A DNA stretch of 64,000 nucleotides from Bactericera cockerelli (Eukaryota; Arthropoda; Insecta; Hemiptera; Triozidae): NCBI GenBank assembly GCA_024516035.1, contig CM044961.1, positions 16,357,756 through 16,421,755 of the forward strand, read 5' to 3'. The notes beneath the pieces are model-generated. The model did not search any database. It was not told the origin of the DNA and saw nothing but the letters and a program-made list of their open reading frames with translations. This document shows, piece by piece, positions 12,331-23,350 of this stretch (positions are counted from its first letter, which is position 1; each line of letters opens with the position of its first letter). The position numbers and the translations under genes are program-made.

Positions 12331-13493
12331 AGAGATGTAAATGTGTGGCAGGGGCATCTCCGTTGGCTGATGTAGAATTAGACAGTGAGAGAAGAGAGAA
12401 AGGTCCACTGGTCCGGCCATGCCTTGGTCAGTTTTAATTTTTGTTAAGAGTTGAAGTGAAGTACGTGTAAACAACTTTCTCTTTCCTTTCTTTTTCCTAT
12501 CTCTCTCCTTCTATCTAATTTCTCTCTTTCTCTCTCTCTCTCTCTCTTCTTACTCCCTGTTTCCCCTCATTCTCTGCCATCTCATCTGGCTACAGTCCAT
12601 AATGGATATTAAGATATGAGAGAGGAGACTCAATGAAGTGTACGAATTCAGTCTAAAATCATTAAACAATATACATTCTATGGATAATACATAAATATGT
12701 ATATTATATGACACCTATCATTTAAAATAAATATAGGTATATGCAAGTATGCGCTGTATCCGATTTATACATAGTGTATTTTAATAAAATAAATATACTC
12801 GAATTTATTCTGGTATACTCTATGTATGAGTTTAACGAGTATAATAAAATGAGTCTTTATACATATATATACCACAATAGTATCAGGGGCGTATCTATTC
12901 AGAACCAGGGTAAGTTTCATGCAAATAATAAAGAGGTAAGAAATAGTTTCATTTTCGGTGAAACAGTGCTACACGCTGTATATTGAACCTTGCTTTCTGA
13001 ATTCTATTTGACTTTTTTTGGAAATTTCCCTTGAACACGGTTTGATTTTTCGATTTTTTTGTGAATTTCGGAGAACGGTAAAAAAAACTTACTCAATTGT
13101 AATAGAAAGTCGTGTAATGGTCACAAAAGTTCATTTTAGATACTCTCATTCGAGATTTTACTGACCCTCCGGGGCCACCCCTGAATTCGCCCCTAAATCT
13201 TCAAATACCTAATTAAAACTCAATACCTACATCATCAATAGGTCTATAATATTCAAATGTTCAACATCCCAGCTAAAACGTTCAGAAGCTACCTGTTTCT
13301 GGACTTAATGAACACACTATAATATAGTGTGTATGTATCTACATAATTGTTGCCTATCATATAGGGAGAAATTTTCTTAGATGGTCTTTGCAAAATGAGA
13401 CTACTAATTTTATTATTATTATAGACTAGTTGAAGTTCCACAAGAGAAGCACATCAGGAGTTCCACAATATTCACACCGACCTCTATTTAGAT
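12331..13493. other. Gene-free interval with a CT-rich microsatellite
   Basis: CT-rich low-complexity sequence lies at about 12475-12560. A possible small DNA element at 12888-13196 has ends AGGGGCGTATC and GAATTCGCCCCT that are roughly inverted. No target duplication is visible for it. No gene is seen. Confidence 0.45.
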
Positions 13494-13745
13494 CTATTGT
13501 GACCAGTTGATTCTATTTGGTTTTAACATCCTGATTTGAAGGAGGACGGGGGTTTTAGCCTCCATTCGCTTGGAATCGTACCAGCTACCCACATTAACCT
13601 CACCCAGACTAGGTACGGCCGAAAATGCCAGCCTCACGTGTTTGGAGGGTACAGAATTCTCTTTGAAAAGTCTGTCTGAACCGGGAATCAAACTCGGGAT
13701 CTCTGGACTACGGGCAGTAGTCACAACCATTACGCCATGGAGGCT
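13494..13745 (-). mobile_element. SINE-like family F, head and core
   Basis: On the minus strand a tRNA-like head (GCCTCCATGGCGTAATGGTT and box-B-like GAGTTTGATTCCC) is followed by the core shared with family G (complement of TACCCACATTAACCTCACCC). The tail module is missing here but present in the next copy. Confidence 0.65.
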
Positions 13746-13782
13746 AGACTATACTAATAAGAAGTTTCAATCAATTTTCTTC

Positions 13783-14003
13783 TTTTACTCTGTCTTATCC
13801 CGCTTAAGCAGGGTTGACGTTGTTCAACCTCATGGTTGAGGTTGGTTGATTTTGGAACATTTTACGGCTAGATGCCCTTCCTAACGCCAACGAATCTATT
13901 TGATTTAACGTCCTGGATTAGGACGGGGGTTTTAGCCTCCATCGTACCAGCTACCCACATTAACCTCACCCAACCTGGGTAGGGCCGGAAATGCCAGCCT
14001 CTT
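13783..14003 (-). mobile_element. SINE-like family F, core and tail
   Basis: Contains the family tail (plus-strand form ACTCTGTCTTATCCCGCTTA) and the core with AGGACGGGGGTTTTAGCCTC, but lacks the tRNA-like head. Other copies are at 24057-24290, 25498-25948 and 53813-53885. Confidence 0.65.
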
Positions 14004-14860
14004 AAACTATCTAAGTTATTATAAACTTATAGAGGGGTTTGAGTTAGTCCCACACCACTAATCCTCAAGCACGTTATCTTAGCTTGATCCAACCTTGCTA
14101 CCCATCTACTTGTAGCAGTTAGCATTGAACTTTACAAATATTCCCAACAACTAGGTACATAATGGAATTAATATGTATCTTACAGATCGTGAATCTGGTC
14201 TAGTTGACGTAACGGAGACTGTTGTACTGCACACAGTCATTTTTATTTTTTTCACAATCAAGTTTTGAGTTTTGTGAGAGACAACTTTTTTTTGTACAAG
14301 CTAGTTTTGAGGGATACTGTGCAATTTTGCTTCTAAAATTAACACAGCCGAAGAAATTTAGTGTAAAAGTAATTGCTCTTCACACGAGACAGTTGTGTTA
14401 CATTGTATATAATTATATAAGAGTAATACTTTTGTTGCAAAAAATTGTTTGGTTACGCCAACATTTTACCAGAAAAATATAACTGTTTGGTTTTGTGGCA
14501 AATGATACAGATGTATCAATTTTTATATGAGTACTATTCTACAATTAACATAATTTGATTTTTTTTTATAATACCAGGAATTTTACATTCAAATAAATAA
14601 AAACCTAATATTAACTAATGTGTTTCTTTAGGACCAACAAATGTGTTTCTTTAGGACTAATCAACTGATTAAATCAATCAATATACTAATGGCCGTGCTT
14701 AATCAGGCTGATAATGACTATGCACTCCACCCTTAGTGTTATTAACTATTGATATTAATTATAAATATTACTTTTTTCTCATTTTTAATATTCTCTTTTT
14801 CCATGCTTTATCTTGTTTTGTCCTTATAATTTTGTCCATCTCCATAGTTCCACCACTAAT
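14004..14860. other. Gene-free interval
   Basis: AT-rich sequence with no supported gene. Open frames here are short and without recognisable motifs. Confidence 0.5.
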
Positions 14861-14861
14861 G

Positions 14862-15003
14862 TGTTGATCAAATCAAAGCAGATACTCATTTTTCCTCACG
14901 ACGCGACGCATGATCGGCGTCAAAAATACCATAGCTCCGCAGATTTTCGAACCCAGGCCCTCATGCATGCAAGCCCAGTGCGCCACACCACTTGGCCAAA
15001 AAC
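14862..15003 (-). mobile_element. SINE family B-related fragment
   Basis: The minus strand shows a tRNA-like head (TTGGCCAAGTGGTGTGGCG, box-B-like GGGTTCGAAA) followed by the B-type body with the complement of TACTCATTTTTCCTCACGA. The head closely resembles the tRNA-like sequence inside the large hairpin elements (for example 43264-43330). Confidence 0.55.
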
Positions 15004-15754
15004 GAACTTCTCACGAAGAAGAGTTTTATAACGGTGTTCTTTAAACATTGCACATTGCATACTTCAACAATAAGCAGGCGTGCATACAAAAATAAACACT
15101 TATAGGAATAGATAGGTGATAAATTTAAATAATAGATGCTAATATAATAGTACATTTTTTTAACGATAGGTACTTTGTTTACGGTATGACACTGTGTCTA
15201 TAAAGTTTCAGGAATGACAAATTAAAATGAGATTTTCTAGTATGACAATCTGCAGTCCTTCACAGATAAACAGTTTACATTGTGCCAAGCTTGACTTGCA
15301 AAGGGTTCCTTCGTGCTAAGTTAAGGTGGTATGGATTATATAGAAAAACTGGTGTAAAAAAAAAAATAGATAGTATTTTAGACCCAAATTCCAGCCTCTA
15401 CATGTTTATATTTTAAATTCTCAAGTACGATCTGAGCAAGATGACCACTCCATCAACAACAGGACTCGCACGTCTTATTGTAGTTGTGGCGTGTTAGCGT
15501 GTACGAAACACTGACTCTACTTATCTTCAAAATTTACTCCTCTGTCGCAACATGTGTACGACACGAGATCTGGAAATGAAGCTCTTCTAATGGTCCCAAT
15601 TCCTCTGACTCCTTTACAAGCAGTTCACCTTTAAAACTCTTTGCAGGCACATCAGGAATATCAGGATATCTGAAAAACTCTCTTCGTACAGGAGACTGTT
15701 CAGAAGCACTTTGAAGGGCAGTGAAGCCAAGAGAAAGTGGCTACTTTGTAATAA

Positions 15755-15965
15755 TAAAAACACTATTTGGTGGAAGGTAACCATCAGGCGAGGTTAATGC
15801 TCAAAGCATTTTCTATCACCTAACCCTTAGAGTCTTATTATTATGTGGTCACGAACTTAAATTAATGAGGAAAAATTCATGCACTGGGTGGGATTCGAAC
15901 CATCCCTACGATACCTGGATTACAAGAGTAGTGCATTAATCACTTGACTACCAGGATATCGCCCT
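15755..15965 (-). mobile_element. SINE family C
   Basis: The minus strand carries a tRNA-like head with a box-B-like GGTTCGAATCCCACCC. The body includes GGTGATAGAAAATGCTTTG and a TTATTA-type tail toward 15755. It is related to 20178-20398, 41131-41199 and 41668-41815. Confidence 0.75.
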
Positions 15966-16129
15966 GAATCCTTAGGTACGATTGTTTATAGCAAGGTTTG
16001 TGCTATAGGGCCGAATAATGAAACAGTATTAAATATCTAGGATTTCATCATGTTCGGGTGAGATTTGAACCAACGGATCCCTACGCTACCTGGATTAGCA
16101 GACTTTCTCAAGTTCTAGCTCGTACACAA

Positions 16130-18354
16130 TCAAAATAATCACACATTGCTATTGTTCTTACCATCAGCGAAAATATTATCACAAAACCAAACAATCCAGT
16201 TCTGGTCAACAAAAGAACTGATTGGGACAGCTTCAAAATAAATCTATCAAAGAGAATAACCTTAAATTCTCCTCTGGAAACGGAAGACCAAATCGATCAA
16301 GCTCTTGAAGATCTTGTTGATGCTATACAAAAGTCTGCGTGGGACAATACACCTCAAGTTTCCAAGAAACTTCATGGAATAAATTACCCCAAAGAAATTG
16401 TTACACTCATAAAAGAAAAAAGGAGAGCACGGAAGAAGTGGCAGAACACTCGCTACCCTCTGCATAAAACAATTTACAATAAGTTATCAGAAAAGGTGCG
16501 TAAAGAAATACAAGATTTAAAAAAGGAATCGATTAATACGTTTCTTAGTGAGCTTTCCCCAGATCAAAATTCAGACTACTCATTATGGAAAGCCATTAAA
16601 CCACTCAAAAGACCCATTAATCAATCTCCACCATTGAGAGACTCGGAGGGTAAATGGATCCGTGATAATAATAATAAATGTCATCTATTTGCTAAATATT
16701 TATCAAAAATATTTAATCCTAACGAACCAGATTCAAATGAACAACCTCTTCCACATATGCTATATCAAGAAGAGGATTACTATATCCCTTGCATAACAGT
16801 AAGAGAGCTACAGAGAACAATTGATAAAGAAATTAATCCGAAAAAATCCCCTGGATATGACTTAATAACAGGTCAAGTCCTCAAGGAACTCCCTCGGAAA
16901 GCTTGCGTTAGGATAACACAAATCATAAACGCAGCTTTCAAGATACAATATGTGCCGCAATTATGGAAAATTGCTGAAGTAATCATGATTCAGAAACCAG
17001 GACAACAACCCGAGGAGCTGAAGTCTTATAGACCCATCTCTCTGCTCCCTGTGCTATCAAAATTGTTCGAAAAACTTTTATACAAGCGCTTAACATCAGT
17101 CATTTTTGACAAGAAACTCATACCAGACCATCAGTTTGGGTTCAGAACAAAACATTCTACCATAGAACAAGTGCACAGACTTGTTCATCTGATAGAAAAA
17201 TCAATAGAAGAAAAGAAAGTATGCTCCGCAGTATTTCTAGATGTAACTAAAGCTTTTGATAAAGTATGGCATGAAGGCTTGAAATTCAAGTTGAAAAAAA
17301 TGTTGCCAGAAAAACTTGCCAAAATTCTTGAATCATACCTCTCAAATCGGTATTTTAGAATTAAACATGAAGATGCTTATTCTGAACTACAAGAAATATG
17401 TGCAGGCGTTCCCCAAGGAAGCGTACTTGGACCAGTCTTGTATCTATTGTACACAAGTGACATGCCCGAGGAAGAAGAAAACACTATTGCCACATTTGCT
17501 GATGACACAGCATTTTTGGTAGTTGGAGATAATACCGAAGAAACATCATCAGAACTCAACCAAACCCTCTCCAGATTTCAAAGGTGGACTTCAAAATGGA
17601 GAATAAGACTAAATGATAGTAAGTCGGTTCATGTGGATTTTACCAACAGAAATCAGCCCTACATACCGATTTACATCAATAACAAAATCATTCCCTTCTC
17701 GAATCAAGCGAAATACTTGGGAATGACTCTCGATGCAAAACTGAAATGGAAAGAACACGTAAAGAAGAAAAGAACTCAACTTGATATGAAGTACAACAAG
17801 ATGAAATGGCTAATGGGACGCTACTCTCCACTTCCCATCGAGAATAAACTTTTACTATACAACCAGGTCCTGAAACCAGTTTGGACCTATGGTATCCAGC
17901 TTTGGGGCTGTACCAGCGCATCCAACAGACTCATTATAGAGAGATTTCAGAACAAAGTGCTAAGGGACATTGTCAATGCCCCATGGTACATTAGGAACAA
18001 CTTACTGCACCACGACTTGGGCGTTGAGTCAGTTAGAGAAACAATGCAAATTTATGCCTCAAAACATCAACAGAGGCTAGAGGTACATGAAAATATTGAG
18101 GCCGTCCATCTTCTCAATGTTTCAGACCTAGTTAGAAGATTAAAGAGGAAGAAACCATTTGATTTAGTATAAATTACTTTTATACTTCTAAACGGTACAG
18201 CGCAAAATGTAACCACCTCAACTAGACTTAAGAATATTTATGTTTATGTACATATATTTTACTTTTTACTATAACCTTTTTAGAATAAAATTGCTTATTA
18301 GATTTAATCTAGATTGTAATGTATCAATAAATGCCCAAAGTGGGATTTATATTG

Positions 18355-18383
<29 letters not shown>
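16130..18383 (+). mobile_element. 5'-truncated Jockey-like non-LTR retrotransposon
   Basis: The copy starts within the end of the endonuclease domain, carries a complete reverse-transcriptase region, a ~180-base 3' UTR with AATAAA near 18325, and a poly-A run at 18355-18382. 5' truncation with a poly-A tail is the usual result of target-primed reverse transcription. I could not identify a clear target-site duplication. Confidence 0.85.
16139..18172 (+). CDS. Reverse transcriptase ORF of a Jockey-clade LINE (5'-partial)
   Basis: The open frame runs uninterrupted for ~677 codons from 16139 (a TAA lies just before). An internal ATG at 16496 gives 558 residues. The first residues, HIAIVLTISEN, resemble the final strand of the apurinic endonuclease domain. 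Reverse-transcriptase motifs follow in order: KSYRPISLLPVLSKLFEKLL, FLDVTKAFDKVWH, GVPQGSVLGPVLYLLYTSD, the catalytic FADD box in TIATFADDTAFLV, and KYLGMTLDAKLKWKEHV. There is no RNase H domain, as expected for the Jockey clade. The ORF has no internal stops, so the insertion is fairly young, but lacking ORF1 and most of the endonuclease it cannot be autonomous. Confidence 0.92.
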   Translation, partial: SHIAIVLTISENIITKPNNPVLVNKRTDWDSFKINLSKRITLNSPLETEDQIDQALEDLVDAIQKSAWDNTPQVSKKLHGINYPKEIVTLIKEKRRARKKWQNTRYPLHKTIYNKLSEKVRKEIQDLKKESINTFLSELSPDQNSDYSLWKAIKPLKRPINQSPPLRDSEGKWIRDNNNKCHLFAKYLSKIFNPNEPDSNEQPLPHMLYQEEDYYIPCITVRELQRTIDKEINPKKSPGYDLITGQVLKELPRKACVRITQIINAAFKIQYVPQLWKIAEVIMIQKPGQQPEELKSYRPISLLPVLSKLFEKLLYKRLTSVIFDKKLIPDHQFGFRTKHSTIEQVHRLVHLIEKSIEEKKVCSAVFLDVTKAFDKVWHEGLKFKLKKMLPEKLAKILESYLSNRYFRIKHEDAYSELQEICAGVPQGSVLGPVLYLLYTSDMPEEEENTIATFADDTAFLVVGDNTEETSSELNQTLSRFQRWTSKWRIRLNDSKSVHVDFTNRNQPYIPIYINNKIIPFSNQAKYLGMTLDAKLKWKEHVKKKRTQLDMKYNKMKWLMGRYSPLPIENKLLLYNQVLKPVWTYGIQLWGCTSASNRLIIERFQNKVLRDIVNAPWYIRNNLLHHDLGVESVRETMQIYASKHQQRLEVHENIEAVHLLNVSDLVRRLKRKKPFDLV

Positions 18384-18385
<2 letters not shown>

Positions 18386-19134
18386 ACTACTTAATTCATA
18401 AATATTATGATTAGCATCGTAAACAAACTCAAACTTTGGTCTCAAAGAATTGAATTGAATACTTTTATTTATTTTAAGTGCGACTCTATAAATCCCATTT
18501 TAGTCCGGTTTATGTGCCAGCACCCTAAAACATTTTCCACACCGGCCGCGCTTGCTAGGGAATATTCTGTTATACTGAGTATTCTTTTATCCTTCCCCTA
18601 CCCACAGGGGTTTATCATTAATACAGACTAGCAGCCACTGCGCTGAGCATAAAACTACTGATGTTGCCTAAAACTTGATGCCAGACCCCCAGTGATAAGC
18701 TACAATACTTCCGTCTGATAAGCAACTTTAGGGTCCACAGAGCACGCGAGTCATTCCATGCGATAACACCTGACAGAGCTTTGAAAGTGAAAGTGGCGGA
18801 CATGATCATTTAAAGTTGGTTTAGGTACTTGAGGTTTGGAGTAGGTAGCTCTAAAGTAGCTATTCATATCGGTCTAGGGGATAGTAGATAGTTTTGAGTG
18901 TAAGTCTGTTAGTATAAGTACCTATGTAAAATACGTCATGAAGTTACTATGAGTAGGTACGTAAAATAAATAATCCCTGCGTATGTATGTTATGTAGAAT
19001 GTCTCTAATTGCTCGCTCTACTAATTTTACCAAATAGTAGGAATTCTAATACCTGAATGAAAGGATCAGTGATCACCAAGTGTATTTTATAGAAGCACAA
19101 TTTGAATAATAATCAACACTCTGTATAATATAAT
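18384..19134. other. Gene-free interval
   Basis: Short open frames only, none with recognisable features. AT-rich with GTAGGTA-type microsatellite motifs. Confidence 0.45.
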
Positions 19135-19137
19135 TAT

Positions 19138-19503
19138 ACAGGGTGTCCTATTATAAACGAGACATGCAAATATCTCGAATACTACTAGAGATAGAAAAAA
19201 TCTGTTCAAGAACATTTTCATAGCTCTTAAGGGGACATTTGATGGTGACCTCTAAAAATTTCTCGGATGACCCCTTCAAGGTCACCTTTGGAATTTTAAA
19301 TGCTACTCCCTATTTTTTATGACATTTTTGAAATCTACACTAAATGTGACCTTGAAATAACCTTGAAGGGGTCATTCGAGAAACTTTAAGAGGTCATCAT
19401 CAAACGTCCCCTCTATGAAAATGTTCTTGGAAAAAGAATTTTTCTATCATCCGTAGTTCTCGAGATATATGAATGTCTCGTTTATAATGGAACACCCTGT
19501 ATA
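19138..19503. mobile_element. Fold-back MITE, ~365 bp, TA-flanked
   Basis: The ends are ACAGGGTGTCC and GGAACACCCTGT. The element is one long imperfect palindrome: ATTATAAACGAGACAT, AAGAACATTTTCATAG and the GACCCCTTCAAGG block recur as reverse complements in the two halves. TA dinucleotides (TATA) flank both sides, pointing to a Tc1/mariner-type or other TA-targeting transposase acting in trans. No coding capacity. Confidence 0.8.
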
Positions 19504-19518
19504 TATTTAAAAAAAAAA

Positions 19519-19557
19519 TACTTCCGATGTCTAATATTACTAATTTTCGGAAGTAAT
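19519..19557. repeat. ~40-bp palindromic motif, copy 1
   Basis: TACTTCCG and CGGAAGTA enclose a TCTAATATTA core. The same arrangement occurs at 26169-26207 and 55019-55059. Confidence 0.6.
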
Positions 19558-19721
19558 ATATAGGTAGATTGTTTGATTATCCAACGCATTATTTTGGGGT
19601 TTTGGTGTTGACTTTTTCATTACAATGTTTCCTCTCTCAATGGATAACAATAAATTGTTATCTGTCTAAAGAAGGTAGGTAAAAATCCATTATTATTACA
19701 ATATAAATAAAAACTTTTTTT

Positions 19722-19860
19722 GCTTTAACGTCGCTACCAACTGGAGATATTTGTATCACGATTGTGGTTTCACCCTCCATTCTCTGTAAACTTAAAAACC
19801 AGCCACTCAAATGAACCCTACATAGCCTGAGTGGGGCCGGAAATAGCCAGCATCACGACC
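19722..19860 (+). repeat. Dispersed repeat family G copy
   Basis: Carries TTTAACGTCGC, ACCCTCCATTC, AGCCTGAGTGGGGCCGG and CCAGCATCACGA in the family order, diverged from the better copies. Confidence 0.6.
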
Positions 19861-19964
19861 TTTCATAACTTTAGTGGGTAGCACAGTATCAAGAGACTCT
19901 TGAAAACATCTCTCGCCCAAGTACGTCATTGCTTGTTCATAATACCTACCTCCACTGGTCACTA

Positions 19965-20050
19965 TCCATATAAACAGCCATTAGGTTTTCTTCACAAGGT
20001 ATGAGTGGACCGCGTAACATCCAAGTTCAACAACAAAATAATAATAATAA
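19965..20050 (-). repeat. SINE family B fragment
   Basis: Matches the central body of family B (CCACTGGTCACT, CACAAGGTATGAGTGGACC, AACATCCAAGT), without head or tail. Confidence 0.55.
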
Positions 20051-20177
20051 TTCCGTGTCCGTGAGATAGGTATCGATACCTAGATCACGGTGGTGAGAGG
20101 ATTATATGGACGCCCAGATCCAATGTCTAGGCTCCCTTCTAATATATAATATAATATAAATATAAAATAAAACAAAA

Positions 20178-20398
20178 TAATAATAGCATTATTTAGTGGT
20201 AGGTAACCAGGCGAGGTTAATACTCAAAGCATTTTCTATCACCTAACCCTCAGAGTCTTATTATTATTATGTGGTCACAAACTCAAATTAATGAGAAAAA
20301 ATTCATGCACTGGGCGGGATTCGAACTAACGGATACCTAAGCTCCCTGGATAACCATCAGACTAGCGCGTTAACCACTTGACTACCAGTGCGATGACT
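20178..20398 (-). mobile_element. SINE family C, near-full copy
   Basis: Close match to 15755-15965. The minus strand shows a tRNA-like head from CATCGCACTGGTAGTCAAGT to box-B-like GTTCGAATCCCGCCC, then the body with GGTGATAGAAAATGCTTTG, ending toward an ATTATT-rich tail at 20170-20185. Confidence 0.75.
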
Positions 20399-20419
20399 TA
20401 CCATCGCACTGATATAGTC

Positions 20420-20945
20420 AAGTGGTGTTAGGACAACTGGTAAGACAAAAATCTTACCGGGGATCGAACCCGGGTCACCGTGTCTGCAACCCAACCCAGT
20501 ATATCCTGTCCATTTCTTCTTTCTCCTCATCAGGACGAGATGATCTTCATATTCCGGTGATCGTAATAGTCCTTCTGGTTTCGCTGGTGACTGTGCGGTA
20601 TCTCCTGGTGCTCAGGTTATGGCTTACGAATCTTGCGATCCAGGATCAGTAGTTGTTCAAGGACGTCAGAGTGCTGAGCAGGATTAGACCGCGATGATTT
20701 CCGGTTATCAAATTTAAAACTTTTAGCAACACGATTTAATTGGTTAATTCGATAAACATATCTTTTTATATTTTAGAGATCAATCGATTTTGTAACGTTG
20801 AGTTGTAGCTCTACGAGTTTTTTTGTTTAATTTCATATCAATTTTCATAAGAAACTGTTAGCGTAATGGGACTTCCTGTCTCGAGCCGACGCGCGACGGT
20901 CTAAATAAAGCACTACTATACTATACTATACTATCAATACATGTT
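20420..20945 (+). repeat. Probable LINE 3' end with TACTA-type tail
   Basis: A tRNA/box-B-like complement (GGGATCGAACCCGGGTCAC) is followed by unique-looking sequence that ends in AATAAAGCACTACTATACTA and further CTATA repeats, as at the 3' end of a retroelement. No reverse-transcriptase frame remains, so this call rests on the tail only. Confidence 0.35.
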
Positions 20946-21296
20946 CTTTATCTTGTAAAGTATATTTTTTTGTTACTTTTAATGGAATTCAGGCAACCTG
21001 TGAGTACTTAATAATTGGTTTATGACCGATTCTAATTTTCCATGTTGATGAGAATAATTAAAACGCATTATTAATTTTTAACATTGAAAATTCAATACGG
21101 TTTTATAATAGGTAGAAACATTTAGTTTTAACTTATTTTTTTGGAACGGGTTAACGTACAGTTTTGGATGAGGATATTGGAACACCAGATATTACCAGGT
21201 AAGCAACATTTTTTTTTGTAAATAATCTTCTCTAAGTATAGCGTAAAATATTCTTACTGATTAACCCACCCAATGACTGATTCGTTTAGTTCTTGG

Positions 21297-21530
21297 AGTT
21301 TAACGTTCTTTTTAACTGCCAAATCGAGACGGTGGTTTTGATCTCCTTTCGCTGGAAACTTGCCAAAAACCTACCTATGTGAATCTCATCCAGTCTTGGT
21401 TGGGCCGGGAACATCCAGCATTACGAGGTTACGAATTTGAATGGTCACCCATTGAAATCCTTACCTCGCTAGATGTTGTTCTAATTTAGCAGCATAATGA
21501 GAACTGGTGTATTCAACGTGTCACCCACGC
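21297..21530 (+). repeat. Dispersed repeat family G copy
   Basis: Shows GTTTAACGTTC, GGTTGGGCCGGGAACATCC, ATTACGAGG, GAATTTGAATGGTCACCC, CCTCGCTAGATGTTG and GAGAACTGGTGTATTCAACG in the same order as the copies at 23145 and 41812. Confidence 0.65.
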
Positions 21531-22247
21531 CGACGCCGGCACCTGACAATTATTGCTGACTGCCATCGACCTGATTGTCAGGTCATATTTCATCTGACCG
21601 CAAATGAAAGAGGAGTTTCTATTCGTGGTCTAACCAGCCGTCAGTCCCTGCTCAGCGGGTATTGTCCTGCTGCACTCTACAACCGGATGTATGAGAAAAG
21701 AGAGTCCATTTGTCTTCAGAAGAGGATTAAATGTTAGTTAAATTAGCCATTTCCTTAGATTTGTTTTTTTAACAAATGGAGGAAGGTAATTAATTAGATA
21801 TGTTACAAGGATAAAGTACAGATGAAATAAGGCAATACTTCTCAGATTTAGGATAATGTACGAATGTACAGTTTTGTATCATATTATGTACTTATATGAC
21901 TGTCTATTTTGTCCACGTACATATACTTGTATTATAGTGTATAATATTGTATATGGTTTAGATTAGAGTAAGTAAAATAATTCAACACTTCTTCATAATC
22001 ATATATTATAAGTACATATATTTGAATACTGAAGAATGTATTTTGGATTTCTGGCTGTGGCTTACTAAAAACGCCATCGAAGTAGGTATACCTGATGTTT
22101 TCAAGAGCAAAACCAACTCACTGATTCACTAACTGAACTGATTGACTTACTCACTGTCAAAACCTAGTGGCAAGTCACGTTCGAAAACCTTTCGGAAAAA
22201 GAATGAGGTTAACTCCGAACTAAACTTTCTGAATATAGGTATTTGAA
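21531..22247. other. Gene-free interval
   Basis: A 76-codon open frame at 21507-21737 has no recognisable motif and begins inside repeat G, so I do not call a gene. The remainder is AT-rich. Confidence 0.45.
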
Positions 22248-22311
22248 ACACTCTACCACTGTCTCTTTCTTTGTATTAGGCGTTCTTCACACCTCAGCCG
22301 AGGTGTTCGAT
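22248..22311 (-). mobile_element. Terminal relic of the large hairpin element
   Basis: On the minus strand it reads ATCGAACACCTCGGCTGAGG followed by TGTGAAGAACGCCT and AAAGAAAGAGACAG. This is the 5' end of the elements at 42168, 48391 and 57929, with two changes in the terminal block. Homology fades within ~70 bases. It abuts a family D SINE. Confidence 0.75.
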
Positions 22312-22450
22312 ATCACATTATTTATACTGCCCGACTAGGTCTAAAGTCCATTATTCCAGCAGTAAGTCCAAGCCCAAATAGGGGGATCTCGGCTGGAATT
22401 CGAACCCGCGAACTCTAGATAACCAGACCGACGACACTTCGACAACTGAC
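22312..22450 (-). mobile_element. SINE family D, partial
   Basis: Shares TTATTTATACTGCCCGA, CCATTATTCCAGCAGTAAG and the box-B complement TTCGAACCCGCGA with the fuller copy at 46737-46945. The tRNA-like head is diverged. Confidence 0.65.
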
Positions 22451-22917
22451 CTAACGTTATTGTAAATTGTGAGAAAGTTTAAGGTTAGCTCTGCACATTC
22501 CCAGGGATATTCTCACCGGATGTAAATTATTATCTCCATTTTCAAGTCAAGTAGTATGTATTGTCGTTTTTTGCAGAAATCGTCTCTGTACAATCAGGAC
22601 ATGCTATTAGTCCGAATAGTAGAGAGAACAATTCACTCGTATGGTTGTCAATAACATAAATCGTAATGGGAGATTAATTATTCTGTTAGATACAGTTGTA
22701 GGTATGCTACAGACGCTACTAGTTGGCAGTAGTATTCACTACTGTCATCAGGATGGTCCTATTTGCACCTGTCAATGGAACAATACGGTACATTAGGAAG
22801 AGAATCAAACCAACTTACTGGGTGTAACAAAAAGAAAGAATAGAACTTATCTTTTGTATTAACTTCAGGATCATGAGGGTTGGAATTTGTATAACCAATT
22901 TCAGTGACAGAACAAGA

Positions 22918-23094
22918 ACTGTAGCCCGTTCCAGAAACACTCTCATAATCTCCAAATCTCCGTTCCAACTGTCACACAACGCATTCTGATTGGTTAATTT
23001 GGGCGCAATAACCAATCAGAGTGCGTTGTGTGACGGTTGAAACAGAGATTTGGGGATTTTTAGTACGGAGAGTGTTTCTGAAACGGACTACTGA
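22918..23094. mobile_element. Palindromic mini-element containing CCAAT motifs
   Basis: About 177 bp forming a near-perfect fold-back. GTAGCCCGTTCCAGAAACAC at one end mirrors GTGTTTCTGAAACGGACTAC at the other, and the arms meet around TTAATTTGGGCGCAATAA. Each arm carries ATTGGTT/AACCAAT. No coding capacity. Confidence 0.7.
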
Positions 23095-23144
23095 TTTATA
23101 CAACTTGCCGTCTACGCGTTCACAACGTTTATTATTATTTTATT

Positions 23145-23350
23145 TTTTGCTTAACATTGCTTTCATCTGCATGGTCATATCATGACTGGGGTATCACCTG
23201 CTACCCATATTAATCTCACCCAGCCTGGGTTGGGCCGAAATGCCAGCATCATGATGTCTCCACATCCCTGGACGTTGCTGAACTTCGGTAATCCTACGAG
23301 AACCGGTGCATTCAACGCGCAATCGACGCTGTCTTTCAAAAGGTTTGATT
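23145..23350 (+). repeat. Dispersed repeat family G copy
   Basis: Contains TATCACGACTGGGGT-like, CTACCCATATTAATCTCACC, CAGCCTGGGTTGGGCCG and GCCAGCATCATGATG, and ends GAACCGGTGCATTCAACGCG. It shares its core with family F. Confidence 0.65.

Noticed and set aside
12888..13196. hAT-type MITE with AGGGGCG ends
   Set aside because: Only about seven terminal bases match well, and no 8-bp target duplication is visible.
21507..21737. 76-codon open frame as a gene
   Set aside because: It starts inside repeat G and has no recognisable features.
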